The notes below the pieces were generated by a model that was not told where the DNA came from, made no database searches, and was given only the letters and a program-made list of their open reading frames with translations. 64,000 nt of DNA from Citrobacter sp. Marseille-Q6884. GTDB lineage: Bacteria; Pseudomonadota; Gammaproteobacteria; Enterobacterales; Enterobacteriaceae. Location: assembly GCF_945906775.1 (NCBI RefSeq), contig NZ_CAMDRE010000001.1, positions 1,116,001 through 1,180,000 on the forward strand, given 5' to 3'. Each line of letters begins with the position of its first letter. Within the stretch, counting starts at the first letter, position 1. The position numbers and the translations under genes are program-made. Below, piece by piece: positions 9,990-19,263 of the stretch.

Positions 9990-10982
9990 ATGAAAACCGC
10001 TTACATTGCCAAACAACGTCAAATTAGCTTCGTGAAGTCTCATTTTTCTCGTCAGCTGGAGGAGCGTTTAGGTCTGATCGAAGTTCAGGCTCCGATCCTC
10101 AGCCGTGTAGGAGATGGCACGCAGGATAACTTGTCGGGCTGTGAAAAAGCGGTGCAGGTAAAAGTAAAAGCATTGCCAGACGCCCAATTCGAAGTGGTTC
10201 ATTCACTGGCGAAGTGGAAGCGTCAAACGCTGGGACAACACGACTTCAGCGCAGGTGAAGGGCTGTACACGCACATGAAAGCCCTGCGCCCCGATGAAGA
10301 CCGCCTCTCTCCGCTTCACTCGGTCTATGTTGACCAGTGGGACTGGGAACGCGTTATGGGCGACGGCGAGCGTCAATTCTCCACCCTGAAAAGCACGGTA
10401 GAGGCTATCTGGGCGGGAATTAAAGCCACCGAAGCGGCGGTGAGTGAAGAATTTGGTCTGGCACCGTTCCTGCCAGAACAGATCCACTTTGTTCATAGCC
10501 AGGAGCTGTTATCCCGTTATCCGGATCTTGATGCAAAAGGGCGTGAACGTGCGATCGCTAAAGAACTGGGGGCGGTATTCCTGGTCGGGATTGGCGGTAA
10601 GCTCAGCGACGGGCATCGTCATGATGTTCGTGCGCCGGATTACGATGACTGGAGCTCTGCTTCCGAACTGGGTTACGCGGGTCTGAACGGCGATATTCTG
10701 GTCTGGAACCCGGTTTTGGAAGATGCGTTTGAGCTGTCTTCAATGGGGATCCGTGTCGATGCCGACGCACTGAAACATCAGCTGTCCCTGACTGGCGATG
10801 AAGATCGTCTGAGTCTGGAATGGCATCAGGCGCTGCTGCGTGGTGAAATGCCGCAGACGATTGGCGGGGGTATTGGCCAGTCACGTCTGACGATGCTGCT
10901 GCTGCAGTTACCGCATATCGGCCAGGTACAGTGCGGCGTATGGCCGGCACAGGTACGTGAAAGCGTCGCCTCTCTGCTGTAA
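9990..10982 (+). CDS. asnA: Aspartate-ammonia ligase
   Basis: 330 residues from the ATG at 9990, beginning MKTAYIAKQRQISFVKSHF exactly like the family. An in-frame ATG at 9930 would add 20 residues unlike any homologue and lacks the AGGAG that precedes 9990. It makes asparagine from aspartate, ammonia and ATP. It is related to class II aminoacyl-tRNA synthetases, with the conserved GGGIGQSRLTMLLL block near the C-terminus. It ends three bases before the convergent viaA stop, with no clear terminator between them. Confidence 0.97.
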   Translation: MKTAYIAKQRQISFVKSHFSRQLEERLGLIEVQAPILSRVGDGTQDNLSGCEKAVQVKVKALPDAQFEVVHSLAKWKRQTLGQHDFSAGEGLYTHMKALRPDEDRLSPLHSVYVDQWDWERVMGDGERQFSTLKSTVEAIWAGIKATEAAVSEEFGLAPFLPEQIHFVHSQELLSRYPDLDAKGRERAIAKELGAVFLVGIGGKLSDGHRHDVRAPDYDDWSSASELGYAGLNGDILVWNPVLEDAFELSSMGIRVDADALKHQLSLTGDEDRLSLEWHQALLRGEMPQTIGGGIGQSRLTMLLLQLPHIGQVQCGVWPAQVRESVASLL

Positions 10983-10985
10983 GTA

Positions 10986-12437
10986 TTAGCGCTGCCAGCG
11001 TCTAAGCAGGCGGCTTCGCATCCCGGTATCAAAGCGCCAGATATGATCGAAAATGCGCATGATGCCGGGTTTGCCATGGGCTGACATGGCAACCGCATGA
11101 AAGCGATGCTGGTGTACCCGTTGCAGCTCTCCTACTTTGCCGACAACGTCATCGGGTAATCGCTGCGCGATGAAATCTGAGATCACCACCGCATCGGCAT
11201 CATACCATTCCCTTCCCTGCATTCTTTCAATGATGGCGCGAAAACAGCTGGCAATATCCGTACCGCCGCGAAAGCGTTGGCTTAAAAAACGGATCGCCTG
11301 CTCAATTCCTTGTGGGCCGGACAGTTCATAGCGCACCACTTCCGTTGAAAAGAGCATGATAAAGCAACGACGGTTATCGGCGAGGGCAACACGCATCAGC
11401 GCCAGACAGAAGGCTTTTGCGCACTGTTCGTTGAATCCCCCCATAGAGCCGGAGGTATCCACGCAAACAATAAAGGGTCCGCGAGGCTGCTCGTCAAAAT
11501 CCTGATGAACAACCGGCCGCTCTGAGACTTTCTCGCGCCATGCTTCGCCATGCAGACGGTATGTCAGCAGCTGTTTTTCAACCAAGCGCCGGTAGAACTC
11601 ATATTCCAGTTCCGTAATGCCAAGCGTGGCCAGTTCCGGCGGCAGCAGGCGCAGAATATCATCGCTTTGTTGAATGCCATCAACCTGTTCAGGGACGGTC
11701 GCCGGTTCCCTTACCAGGGTGCGAAATGTTTCCATCGGCGCATCTTTACGCGGTACCGATTTTGCTTCCCTGGAGCGCCCCAGTTGTTCTGCCAGACGTT
11801 GGAGTTCGGGCTGCTGCGTCAGGAAATCACCATATTTCACAATCAGCTGATAATCGCCGCGTTTGATTTGACCCGCGCTCATATCCCACAGCCGGCCTGC
11901 TGCATTGTCATTTTCCGCCAGGACGGGTTCCAGTTGCCCGCTGAGCGTCATTCTCTCCTGTACTTCACTCAGCAGGTGTTCGCGCTCATCTTCCAGCAGT
12001 TGCTGATTCAGCGTCGTGGTTTGAATCACCAGACTTAAACGCCAGCGCTGGAGAAAAAGCGTATGCAAAGCGGGCGTAAAAGTGCTGTTGCTATCGACCA
12101 GTTGCTGTGCCTGACTGGCATAGGGTGAATGTAGCCGGTGCAATAGCGATAATATTTGCGGTAACTGGACGATAAACTGCGGTGTGGAAAGCAGCTGACT
12201 TTGCTGGTAACACATCACCTCTTCCGTCAGTTCCGGCGGGACATGGGTATCTTTAAGGCGAGAGCGTAATGCTTCACGCCAGCGGGGAATATCATCCGTA
12301 ATCGCTTTCTTTAACCGGGGGAATTTTTCAAAAAAAACCGCCAGTTGTGGAGAGGCCAGCAGGGCGATGATCATCTCTTCGATCAACCCCTCTTCGCTTA
12401 CTGCCAGCATGATATTCAGTGTATCGAGGGTCAGCAT
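10986..12437 (-). CDS. viaA: VWA-domain protein ViaA
   Basis: 483 residues, the family length. The C-terminal von Willebrand A domain carries the metal site DTSGSMGGFNEQCAKAF (about residues 326-342). ViaA binds the MoxR ATPase RavA and stimulates it. The pair is linked to respiratory complexes and to aminoglycoside sensitivity in E. coli. The start overlaps the 3' end of ravA by 7 bases, so translation is likely coupled. It is convergent with asnA. Confidence 0.96.
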   Translation of the reverse strand: MLTLDTLNIMLAVSEEGLIEEMIIALLASPQLAVFFEKFPRLKKAITDDIPRWREALRSRLKDTHVPPELTEEVMCYQQSQLLSTPQFIVQLPQILSLLHRLHSPYASQAQQLVDSNSTFTPALHTLFLQRWRLSLVIQTTTLNQQLLEDEREHLLSEVQERMTLSGQLEPVLAENDNAAGRLWDMSAGQIKRGDYQLIVKYGDFLTQQPELQRLAEQLGRSREAKSVPRKDAPMETFRTLVREPATVPEQVDGIQQSDDILRLLPPELATLGITELEYEFYRRLVEKQLLTYRLHGEAWREKVSERPVVHQDFDEQPRGPFIVCVDTSGSMGGFNEQCAKAFCLALMRVALADNRRCFIMLFSTEVVRYELSGPQGIEQAIRFLSQRFRGGTDIASCFRAIIERMQGREWYDADAVVISDFIAQRLPDDVVGKVGELQRVHQHRFHAVAMSAHGKPGIMRIFDHIWRFDTGMRSRLLRRWQR

Positions 12438-13927
12438 TGTTGCGCCTGCCGGATCTGTTCACCGACGTCCTGCAGACTGGCTTCAATACGGCCTAACCAG
12501 TCACTATGGATAAACAGGCATTTTTGCTGCTCACTAAACCCGCTGTGTTGCTGATGCCACTCGGTGTCGAGTGCTTCAAGCTGCTGTTTTATCTCGCTGG
12601 GCATCCCCTCTTCTGATACGCCCGGCAGCGCAAGGCGAGAACCCTGCAAACTGACGTCACGTACAACCAGATGCTGGGCGCTATCGACTTCCATATTCAG
12701 CGTCTGCGCAAATCCGATACCGTTGAGTTTTCCACGGATCTCTCCTCCTTTGGAAAGCCACTGTTCCAGCGCGCTGCGTTCAAACGAAATATGGATAACC
12801 TCCATATCGTGCAGTTTTAAAGGCTTTTGTAGCAGTAACGTCATTACGGAAGCGCTGGCTTCTGGCGGAAGATCATAGTGAGGACGGCGGCTGAACATCC
12901 CACCCTGGCGAATGACGGTGAAAGCGGTTTTATCGCTTTGTTGTTGCTGTAGCTGGATCCGGCGCTGCATTATGGACCCAAGACGCGTCAGCATTGCCTG
13001 TTGTTGCCAGGCGTGCCCGGTCATCAATATTTCCAGCTGTTGTTGCATCAGATTCAGGCTTTGTGCGTCGTACCACAGGCAATCTTTTAACAGGATAAGA
13101 TCGATAGGCGCAACGGCATCGCGTCCACTAAAGAAGGCGCTTGCCTGCAGTAAGCGGATCGCTTTTTTCCAGCGACGGTCGGACACGTAAGGCGCATTTG
13201 GCAGGGCATCCAGTTGTTGGCGCAGCGTAAAAATAAGCTCGAATACGCGATCGGGTAGCTGGATAGTGCCAATGTCTTTTTGCCACTGGTAATACTCTTC
13301 ATCCGTCACCTGTAATGTTGCCGGGACGGGATTGTCGCTTTCATCCTGTTGGCTTAACAACATCGAGCGGAAGTTGGCCTTGTCCTGCACTTTATCCAGC
13401 CACAGGCGAATCAGCATACGGTCGTACAATGCCTCCAGACTGCTGTCCGCTTCTGGCAGTTCGTTGGACGCAGCCACCAGCAAACGCATCGGGATTTTCT
13501 CTTCGTGCGCACCGTTGCGGAAATGGCGTTCGTTAATGGCGGTCAGCAGGGTGTTCAGAATGGCCGGGCCTGCTTTCCAGATTTCATCCAGAAAGACGAT
13601 CTCGGCTTCAGGAAGATAGCCCGTGGTTAAGCGCTCATAGCGTCCTTCATCTTTCAGCGCCTGAATCGACAGGGGGCCAAAAACCTCTTCGGGCGTAGAG
13701 AAGCGCGTCATCAGGTATTCGAAAGCGCGTGCGTTTTTAAAGGCAAACTTCAGTCGGCGAGCGATTAAGCTTTTCGCAATCCCTGGAGGGCCTAACAAGA
13801 AAACGCTCTCGCCGCTCAACGCTGCCAGCAGACAAAGACGGATGGCGTGGCTACGTTCATAAAGTCCCTTTTCCAGCGCATTGCTCAGACGGGAAATTCT
13901 TTCCGCTAATAAATGTGGGTGAGCCAT
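12431..13927 (-). CDS. ravA: MoxR-family AAA+ ATPase RavA
   Basis: 498 residues from the ATG at 13925-13927 (MAHPHLLAERISRL), which agrees with E. coli RavA. An upstream ATG would add eight residues. The Walker A loop GPPGIAKS is at residues 46-53, Walker B IVFLDEIWK near 108-116, and the sensor region VAASNELPEADSSLEALYDR follows. A C-terminal LARA-type region follows the AAA+ module; in E. coli RavA it binds the lysine decarboxylase LdcI. First gene of ravA-viaA. Confidence 0.96.
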   Translation of the reverse strand: MAHPHLLAERISRLSNALEKGLYERSHAIRLCLLAALSGESVFLLGPPGIAKSLIARRLKFAFKNARAFEYLMTRFSTPEEVFGPLSIQALKDEGRYERLTTGYLPEAEIVFLDEIWKAGPAILNTLLTAINERHFRNGAHEEKIPMRLLVAASNELPEADSSLEALYDRMLIRLWLDKVQDKANFRSMLLSQQDESDNPVPATLQVTDEEYYQWQKDIGTIQLPDRVFELIFTLRQQLDALPNAPYVSDRRWKKAIRLLQASAFFSGRDAVAPIDLILLKDCLWYDAQSLNLMQQQLEILMTGHAWQQQAMLTRLGSIMQRRIQLQQQQSDKTAFTVIRQGGMFSRRPHYDLPPEASASVMTLLLQKPLKLHDMEVIHISFERSALEQWLSKGGEIRGKLNGIGFAQTLNMEVDSAQHLVVRDVSLQGSRLALPGVSEEGMPSEIKQQLEALDTEWHQQHSGFSEQQKCLFIHSDWLGRIEASLQDVGEQIRQAQQC

Positions 13928-14132
13928 AATGAAGTGGCGTCCTTTCGCCAAATGTACTGCGTGAACAGCGAGTATAGATGTTGCACACCAGTGCAGTAAT
14001 AGACTTAAGGTGCGTTTATTTTTCTTTGAGCCAGATTAATCTGGTCTCATTTAGGGGTACGATTTTGCGATTAATCGTGCATACTGTGCGCCTTTTTGTG
14101 GGCCTAGGGACTACGCACACATTTCATATATA
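13928..14132. other. ravA/kup divergent intergenic region, left part
   Basis: No gene is seen. It should contain the ravA promoter (leftward) and the kup promoter (rightward). A perfect 14-base palindrome CCAGATTAATCTGG is at 14031-14044. The right part of the gap is filled by an ERIC repeat. I could not fix promoter boxes. Confidence 0.5.
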
Positions 14133-14258
14133 TATACACTAAATCATTCAGGCTGCATCAAGGCGGCAAAGGAGTGAATCCCCTGGGCTTATATCAATAA
14201 GTGACTGGGGTGAACGAGTGCTGCCAACGCGGAGGTGGTTTGAATGATGATGTGTATA
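14133..14258 (+). repeat. ERIC repeat upstream of kup
   Basis: A 126-base element with terminal inverted repeats TATACAC (14133-14139) and GTGTATA (14252-14258). The core contains GTGAATCCCCTGGGCTTA and AAGTGACTGGGGTGAACG, which match the two halves behind the classic ERIC1R and ERIC2 primers. The full-length element is about 127 bases. It ends 16 bases before the kup start codon, so it is likely part of the kup leader RNA. Confidence 0.93.
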
Positions 14259-14274
14259 AACGAAAGACTAGTCT

Positions 14275-16143
14275 ATGAGCACTGATAATAAGCAATCATT
14301 GTCTGCGATTACGCTTGCGGCCATTGGGGTTGTCTACGGTGATATTGGTACCAGCCCACTTTATACACTTCGTGAATGTTTATCCGGCCAGTTTGGTTTT
14401 GGCGTTGAACGTGATGCCGTCTTTGGTTTTCTCTCGCTGATTTTCTGGCTGCTGATCTTTGTTGTCTCCATTAAGTACCTGACGTTTGTCATGCGTGCTG
14501 ATAACGCCGGGGAAGGCGGGATCCTGACGTTGATGTCGCTGGCCGGGCGTAATACGTCGGCGCGAACAACATCAATGTTGGTCATCATGGGGTTAATTGG
14601 CGGCAGCTTCTTCTATGGCGAGGTGGTGATTACACCGGCTATTTCGGTGATGTCGGCAATTGAAGGCCTGGAAATCATCGCTCCACAGCTTGATACCTGG
14701 ATTGTTCCTCTGTCCATTATCGTGCTTACCTTGCTGTTTTTGATTCAAAAACACGGTACCGGGATGGTCGGTAAGCTGTTTGCGCCTATTATGCTGCTGT
14801 GGTTCCTGGTTCTCGCCGTGTTGGGTGTACGCAGTATTATTGCGAACCCGGAAGTGTTACATGCGTTGAATCCTTACTGGGCAGTGCATTTCTTCCTCGA
14901 ATTCAAAACGCTGTCTTTTATTGCGCTGGGCGCGGTGGTTCTGTCGATTACCGGTGTTGAAGCGTTGTATGCCGATATGGGCCACTTTGGTAAGTTGCCT
15001 ATTCGTCTGGCATGGTTCTCTGTCGTGTTACCTTCGCTGGTGCTGAACTATTTTGGTCAGGGCGCGCTGCTTTTAAAACATCCTGAAGCAATCAAAAACC
15101 CGTTCTTCCTGCTGGCGCCTGACTGGGCGTTGATTCCACTGTTAATCCTTGCCGCGCTGGCAACGGTTATCGCCTCTCAGGCTGTGATCTCCGGCGTATT
15201 CTCGTTGACGCGTCAGGCCGTGCGTCTGGGGTATTTGTCGCCCATGCGCATTATCCACACTTCAGAAATGGAGTCGGGTCAGATCTATATTCCGTTCGTC
15301 AACTGGATGCTCTATTTTGCGGTGGTTATCGTCATCGTGAGCTTTGAGCATTCGAGTAATTTGGCGGCCGCGTACGGTATTGCGGTAACGGGAACAATGG
15401 TACTGACGTCAATATTGTCTACTACTGTGGCGCGTAAAAACTGGCACTGGAATAAATACTTCGTGTTCCTGATTCTGGTGGCGTTCCTGTGTATCGATAT
15501 CCCGCTGTTCTCCGCGAACCTCGATAAACTGATTTCCGGCGGTTGGTTACCGCTCTCGCTGGGTCTGGTCATGTTTACCATCATGACGACCTGGAAGAGT
15601 GAACGCTTCCGCTTGCTGCGTCGTATGCATGAACACGGTAACTCTCTGGAAGCGATGATTGCTTCCTTAGAGAAATCACCACCGGTACGTGTGCCGGGAA
15701 CGGCTGTGTATATGTCGCGAGCGCTTAACGTTATCCCGTTTGCGCTTCTGCATAACCTGAAACATAACAAGGTATTGCATGAACGCGTGATCCTGCTGAC
15801 GCTGCGTACAGAAGATGCTCCGTATGTGCACAATGTACGTCGGGTGCAAATTGAACAGCTATCACCGACCTTCTGGCGTGTGGTTGCCAGTTACGGCTGG
15901 CGCGAAACGCCAAACGTCGAGGAAGTGTTCCATCGTTGTGGTCTGGAAGGACTGAGTTGTCGAATGATGGAAACCTCCTTCTTTATGTCGCACGAGTCGC
16001 TGATTGTGGGTAAACGTCCCTGGTATTTACGCCTGCGCGGCAAGCTGTATCTGCTGTTGCAGCGTAATGCGCTCCGCGCGCCTGACCAGTTTGAGATCCC
16101 GCCTAACCGGGTTATTGAACTCGGTACTCAGGTCGAGATTTAA
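14275..16143 (+). CDS. kup: Low-affinity potassium transporter Kup
   Basis: 622 residues, the E. coli length. Inner-membrane potassium/proton symporter of the KUP/HAK family. The N-terminal GVVYGDIGTSPLYTLRE block (about residues 18-34) is the family signature. About twelve membrane segments follow up to residue 450, then a cytoplasmic C-terminal domain. It is monocistronic: an ERIC repeat lies just before it and a strong terminator just after it. Confidence 0.98.
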   Translation: MSTDNKQSLSAITLAAIGVVYGDIGTSPLYTLRECLSGQFGFGVERDAVFGFLSLIFWLLIFVVSIKYLTFVMRADNAGEGGILTLMSLAGRNTSARTTSMLVIMGLIGGSFFYGEVVITPAISVMSAIEGLEIIAPQLDTWIVPLSIIVLTLLFLIQKHGTGMVGKLFAPIMLLWFLVLAVLGVRSIIANPEVLHALNPYWAVHFFLEFKTLSFIALGAVVLSITGVEALYADMGHFGKLPIRLAWFSVVLPSLVLNYFGQGALLLKHPEAIKNPFFLLAPDWALIPLLILAALATVIASQAVISGVFSLTRQAVRLGYLSPMRIIHTSEMESGQIYIPFVNWMLYFAVVIVIVSFEHSSNLAAAYGIAVTGTMVLTSILSTTVARKNWHWNKYFVFLILVAFLCIDIPLFSANLDKLISGGWLPLSLGLVMFTIMTTWKSERFRLLRRMHEHGNSLEAMIASLEKSPPVRVPGTAVYMSRALNVIPFALLHNLKHNKVLHERVILLTLRTEDAPYVHNVRRVQIEQLSPTFWRVVASYGWRETPNVEEVFHRCGLEGLSCRMMETSFFMSHESLIVGKRPWYLRLRGKLYLLLQRNALRAPDQFEIPPNRVIELGTQVEI

Positions 16144-16151
16144 TCTTTGCG

Positions 16152-16188
16152 ACGCCCTCTTTTGTAATGAAAGAGGGCGTTTTGTTTT
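16152..16188 (+). terminator. Terminator of kup
   Basis: A ten-base stem ACGCCCTCTT (16152-16161) pairs with AAGAGGGCGT (16171-16180) around a nine-base loop. It is followed by a T-rich run to 16188 and starts eight bases after the kup stop. Confidence 0.92.
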
Positions 16189-16227
16189 CACCTTCGCAGT
16201 TTTCCTTTTATCCCATGAGACGTCTTG

Positions 16228-16321
16228 CGAAACGTTTCGATGGCGATCACATTTTCGTAACGTCGTGGTGGTTTTCTGTGCATCCTTCAGACTAAACTTA
16301 TCTCCAGCGAAACGTTTCGCT
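16228..16321 (+). promoter_or_regulatory. rbs operon control region with RbsR operator
   Basis: AGCGAAACGTTTCGCT (16306-16321) is a perfect 16-base palindrome and the clear RbsR operator, just before rbsD. A second shorter palindrome CGAAACGTTTCG is at 16228-16239. It is followed by a CRP-like site TTCGA-N6-TCACA (16236-16251). This fits ribose induction through RbsR and activation by CRP. Confidence 0.85.
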
Positions 16322-16335
16322 AGTGGGGAAAGAAA

Positions 16336-16755
16336 ATGAAGAAAGGCACTGTACTCAATTCTGAGATTTCATCGGTGATCTCCCGTCTGGGACATACCGA
16401 TACGTTAGTCGTCTGTGATGCAGGATTACCCATCCCTGGCAGCACAACGCGTATCGATATGGCATTAACCCAGGGTGTACCTTCTTTTATGCAGGTACTG
16501 GATGTGGTTACCCGTGAAATGCAAGTTGAGGCGGCCATTCTCGCGACGGAAATTAAACAACATAATCCGCAACTCCACGAAACGTTGCTTAAGTTTATTG
16601 AGCAACTGCAACAACACCAGGGAAATACCATAGAAATTCGTTACACCACGCATGAACATTTTAAAAAACAGACCGCAGACAGTCAGGCGGTAATTCGCAG
16701 CGGAGAATGTTCTCCGTATGCGAATATCATTCTCTGTGCTGGCGTCACGTTCTGA
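16336..16755 (+). CDS. rbsD: D-ribose pyranase
   Basis: 139 residues. It interconverts the pyranose and furanose forms of ribose so that ribokinase can use the sugar. The catalytic His20 is present (SRLGHTDTLVVCDAGLPIP). First gene of the ribose operon, 14 bases after the RbsR operator and seven bases before rbsA. Standard length, no oddities. Confidence 0.97.
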   Translation: MKKGTVLNSEISSVISRLGHTDTLVVCDAGLPIPGSTTRIDMALTQGVPSFMQVLDVVTREMQVEAAILATEIKQHNPQLHETLLKFIEQLQQHQGNTIEIRYTTHEHFKKQTADSQAVIRSGECSPYANIILCAGVTF

Positions 16756-16762
16756 GGCCATC

Positions 16763-18268
16763 ATGAACGCATTACTGCAACTCAAAGGGATCGATAAAGC
16801 GTTCCCGGGCGTCAAAGCACTCTCTGGCGCCGCGTTAAATGTCTATTCTGGCCGCGTGATGGCGCTGGTAGGCGAAAATGGCGCGGGCAAATCCACCATG
16901 ATGAAAGTACTGACCGGTATCTATACCCGAGATGCCGGTTCTTTATTATGGTTAGGGAAAGAAACCAACTTTAACGGTCCTAAATCCTCCCAGGAGGCCG
17001 GGATTGGCATCATTCACCAGGAGCTGAACCTGATCCCACAACTCACGATTGCTGAGAATATTTTTCTTGGCCGCGAGTTTGTGAATCGCTTTGGCAAAAT
17101 TGACTGGAAAAAAATGTATGCCGAAGCTGACCTGCTTCTCGCCAAACTCAATCTGCGTTTTAAAAGCGACAGGCTGGTGGGCGAGTTGTCGATTGGCGAT
17201 CAGCAGATGGTCGAAATTGCCAAAGTGCTGAGTTTTGAATCGAAGGTCATCATTATGGATGAACCGACGGATGCTCTGACCGATACAGAAACAGAATCCT
17301 TATTCCGCGTGATCCGCGAGCTGAAATCGCAGGGGCGCGGCATTGTCTATATCTCCCACCGCATGAAAGAGATCTTCGAAATTTGCGATGACGTGACCGT
17401 TTTTCGTGATGGACAGTTTATTGCCGAGCGCGAAGTTGCCTCACTGACCGAAGATTCGCTGATTGAAATGATGGTAGGGCGCAAGCTCGAAGATCAGTAC
17501 CCACGTCTGGATAAAGCGCCGGGCGATGTGCGCCTGAAAGTCGATAACCTGTGCGGTCCTGGGGTTCATGACGTTTCATTCACCCTGCGCAAAGGTGAGA
17601 TCCTCGGCGTATCGGGGCTGATGGGCGCCGGGCGTACCGAACTGATGAAAGTGCTGTACGGCGCGCTGCCGCGCACCAGCGGTTATGTCACCCTTGACGG
17701 ACATGAAGTGGTTACCCGTTCTCCTCAGGATGGGCTGGCGAACGGTATTGTCTATATTTCTGAAGACCGCAAGCGTGATGGCTTAGTACTGGGCATGTCG
17801 GTGAAAGAGAACATGTCGCTGACGGCACTGCGCTATTTCAGCCGTACTGGCGGGAGCCTGAAACATAAAGATGAACAGCAGGCGGTGAGCGATTTCATCC
17901 GTCTGTTTAATGTGAAGACCCCGTCGATGGAACAGGCTATTGGCCTGCTTTCTGGCGGTAATCAGCAGAAAGTGGCGATTGCGCGCGGTTTGATGACGCG
18001 TCCGAAGGTGTTAATCCTTGATGAGCCAACCCGCGGCGTGGATGTCGGGGCTAAGAAAGAGATTTATCAGCTTATCAACCAGTTTAAGGCCGATGGGCTA
18101 AGCATCATTCTGGTCTCTTCGGAGATGCCAGAAGTATTGGGCATGAGCGATCGCATTATCGTCATGCATGAAGGGCATCTCGGCGGTGAATTCACTCGCG
18201 AGCAGGCCACTCAGGAAGTATTAATGGCTGCCGCTGTGGGCAAGCTTAATCGCGTGAATCAGGAGTAA
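16763..18268 (+). CDS. rbsA: Ribose ABC transporter, ATP-binding protein RbsA
   Basis: 501 residues from the ATG at 16763 (MNALLQLKGIDKAFPG). An upstream in-frame start inside rbsD would add 15 residues and is not used by homologues. Two nucleotide-binding domains: the first has Walker A GENGAGKST and signature LSIGDQQMVEIAK. The second has a degenerate Walker A GLMGAGRTE with signature LLSGGNQQKVAIARGL. This asymmetry is normal for sugar importers of this class. It energises ribose uptake with RbsB and RbsC. Confidence 0.97.
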   Translation: MNALLQLKGIDKAFPGVKALSGAALNVYSGRVMALVGENGAGKSTMMKVLTGIYTRDAGSLLWLGKETNFNGPKSSQEAGIGIIHQELNLIPQLTIAENIFLGREFVNRFGKIDWKKMYAEADLLLAKLNLRFKSDRLVGELSIGDQQMVEIAKVLSFESKVIIMDEPTDALTDTETESLFRVIRELKSQGRGIVYISHRMKEIFEICDDVTVFRDGQFIAEREVASLTEDSLIEMMVGRKLEDQYPRLDKAPGDVRLKVDNLCGPGVHDVSFTLRKGEILGVSGLMGAGRTELMKVLYGALPRTSGYVTLDGHEVVTRSPQDGLANGIVYISEDRKRDGLVLGMSVKENMSLTALRYFSRTGGSLKHKDEQQAVSDFIRLFNVKTPSMEQAIGLLSGGNQQKVAIARGLMTRPKVLILDEPTRGVDVGAKKEIYQLINQFKADGLSIILVSSEMPEVLGMSDRIIVMHEGHLGGEFTREQATQEVLMAAAVGKLNRVNQE

Positions 18269-18273
18269 AAAAG

Positions 18274-19239
18274 ATGACTACCCAGGCTGTTTCTGGTCGC
18301 CGTTATTTCACCAAAGCGTGGCTGATGGAGCAGAAGTCGCTTATCGCCCTGCTGGTGCTGATCGCGATTGTTTCCACGATGAGTCCCAACTTTTTTACCG
18401 TCAATAACTTGTTCAATATTCTCCAGCAAACGTCCGTCAACGCCATTATGGCTGTCGGCATGACGCTGGTTATCCTGACATCGGGTATCGATCTGTCCGT
18501 CGGTTCCCTGCTGGCGCTCACCGGTGCGGTCGCGGCTTCAATTGTAGGGATTGAAGTGAACGCGCTGGTGGCCGTTGCAGCAGCGCTGGCGTTAGGTGCG
18601 GCTATTGGCGCGGTGACCGGTGTGATTGTCGCGAAAGGTCGCGTGCAGGCGTTTATAGCCACGCTGGTGATGATGCTGCTGCTACGCGGTGTGACGATGG
18701 TGTATACCAACGGGAGCCCGGTCAACACGGGCTTTACTGAGAATGCTGACCTGTTTGGCTGGTTCGGTATTGGTCGCCCGTTAGGGGTTCCAACACCCGT
18801 GTGGATTATGGGAATTGTCTTCCTCGCCGCGTGGTACATGCTGCACCATACGCGTCTGGGTCGCTATATCTATGCGTTGGGCGGTAACGAAGCGGCGACG
18901 CGTTTGTCCGGTATCAGCGTCAGTAAAATCAAAATTATTGTTTATTCACTTTGTGGGCTGCTGGCATCGCTGGCGGGCATCATCGAAGTGGCGCGCCTCT
19001 CCTCTGCGCAACCAACAGCAGGTACTGGCTATGAACTGGATGCTATCGCTGCGGTTGTATTGGGCGGGACCAGCCTGGCGGGGGGGAAAGGGCGTATTGT
19101 TGGGACGCTGATCGGCGCATTGATTCTCGGTTTCCTTAATAATGGTTTGAATTTGTTAGGTGTTTCCTCCTATTACCAGATGATCGTCAAAGCGGTGGTG
19201 ATTTTGTTGGCGGTACTGGTAGACAACAAAAAGCAGTAA
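18274..19239 (+). CDS. rbsC: Ribose ABC transporter, permease RbsC
   Basis: 321 residues, very hydrophobic, with eight to ten predicted membrane segments. It forms the channel for ribose across the inner membrane. The conserved block GTSLAGGKGRIVGTLIGAL near residue 265 marks the BPD_transp_2 permease family. It starts five bases after rbsA and ends 24 before rbsB. Confidence 0.97.
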   Translation: MTTQAVSGRRYFTKAWLMEQKSLIALLVLIAIVSTMSPNFFTVNNLFNILQQTSVNAIMAVGMTLVILTSGIDLSVGSLLALTGAVAASIVGIEVNALVAVAAALALGAAIGAVTGVIVAKGRVQAFIATLVMMLLLRGVTMVYTNGSPVNTGFTENADLFGWFGIGRPLGVPTPVWIMGIVFLAAWYMLHHTRLGRYIYALGGNEAATRLSGISVSKIKIIVYSLCGLLASLAGIIEVARLSSAQPTAGTGYELDAIAAVVLGGTSLAGGKGRIVGTLIGALILGFLNNGLNLLGVSSYYQMIVKAVVILLAVLVDNKKQ

Positions 19240-19263
19240 TAACGACTACAGGACATCTTAAAT

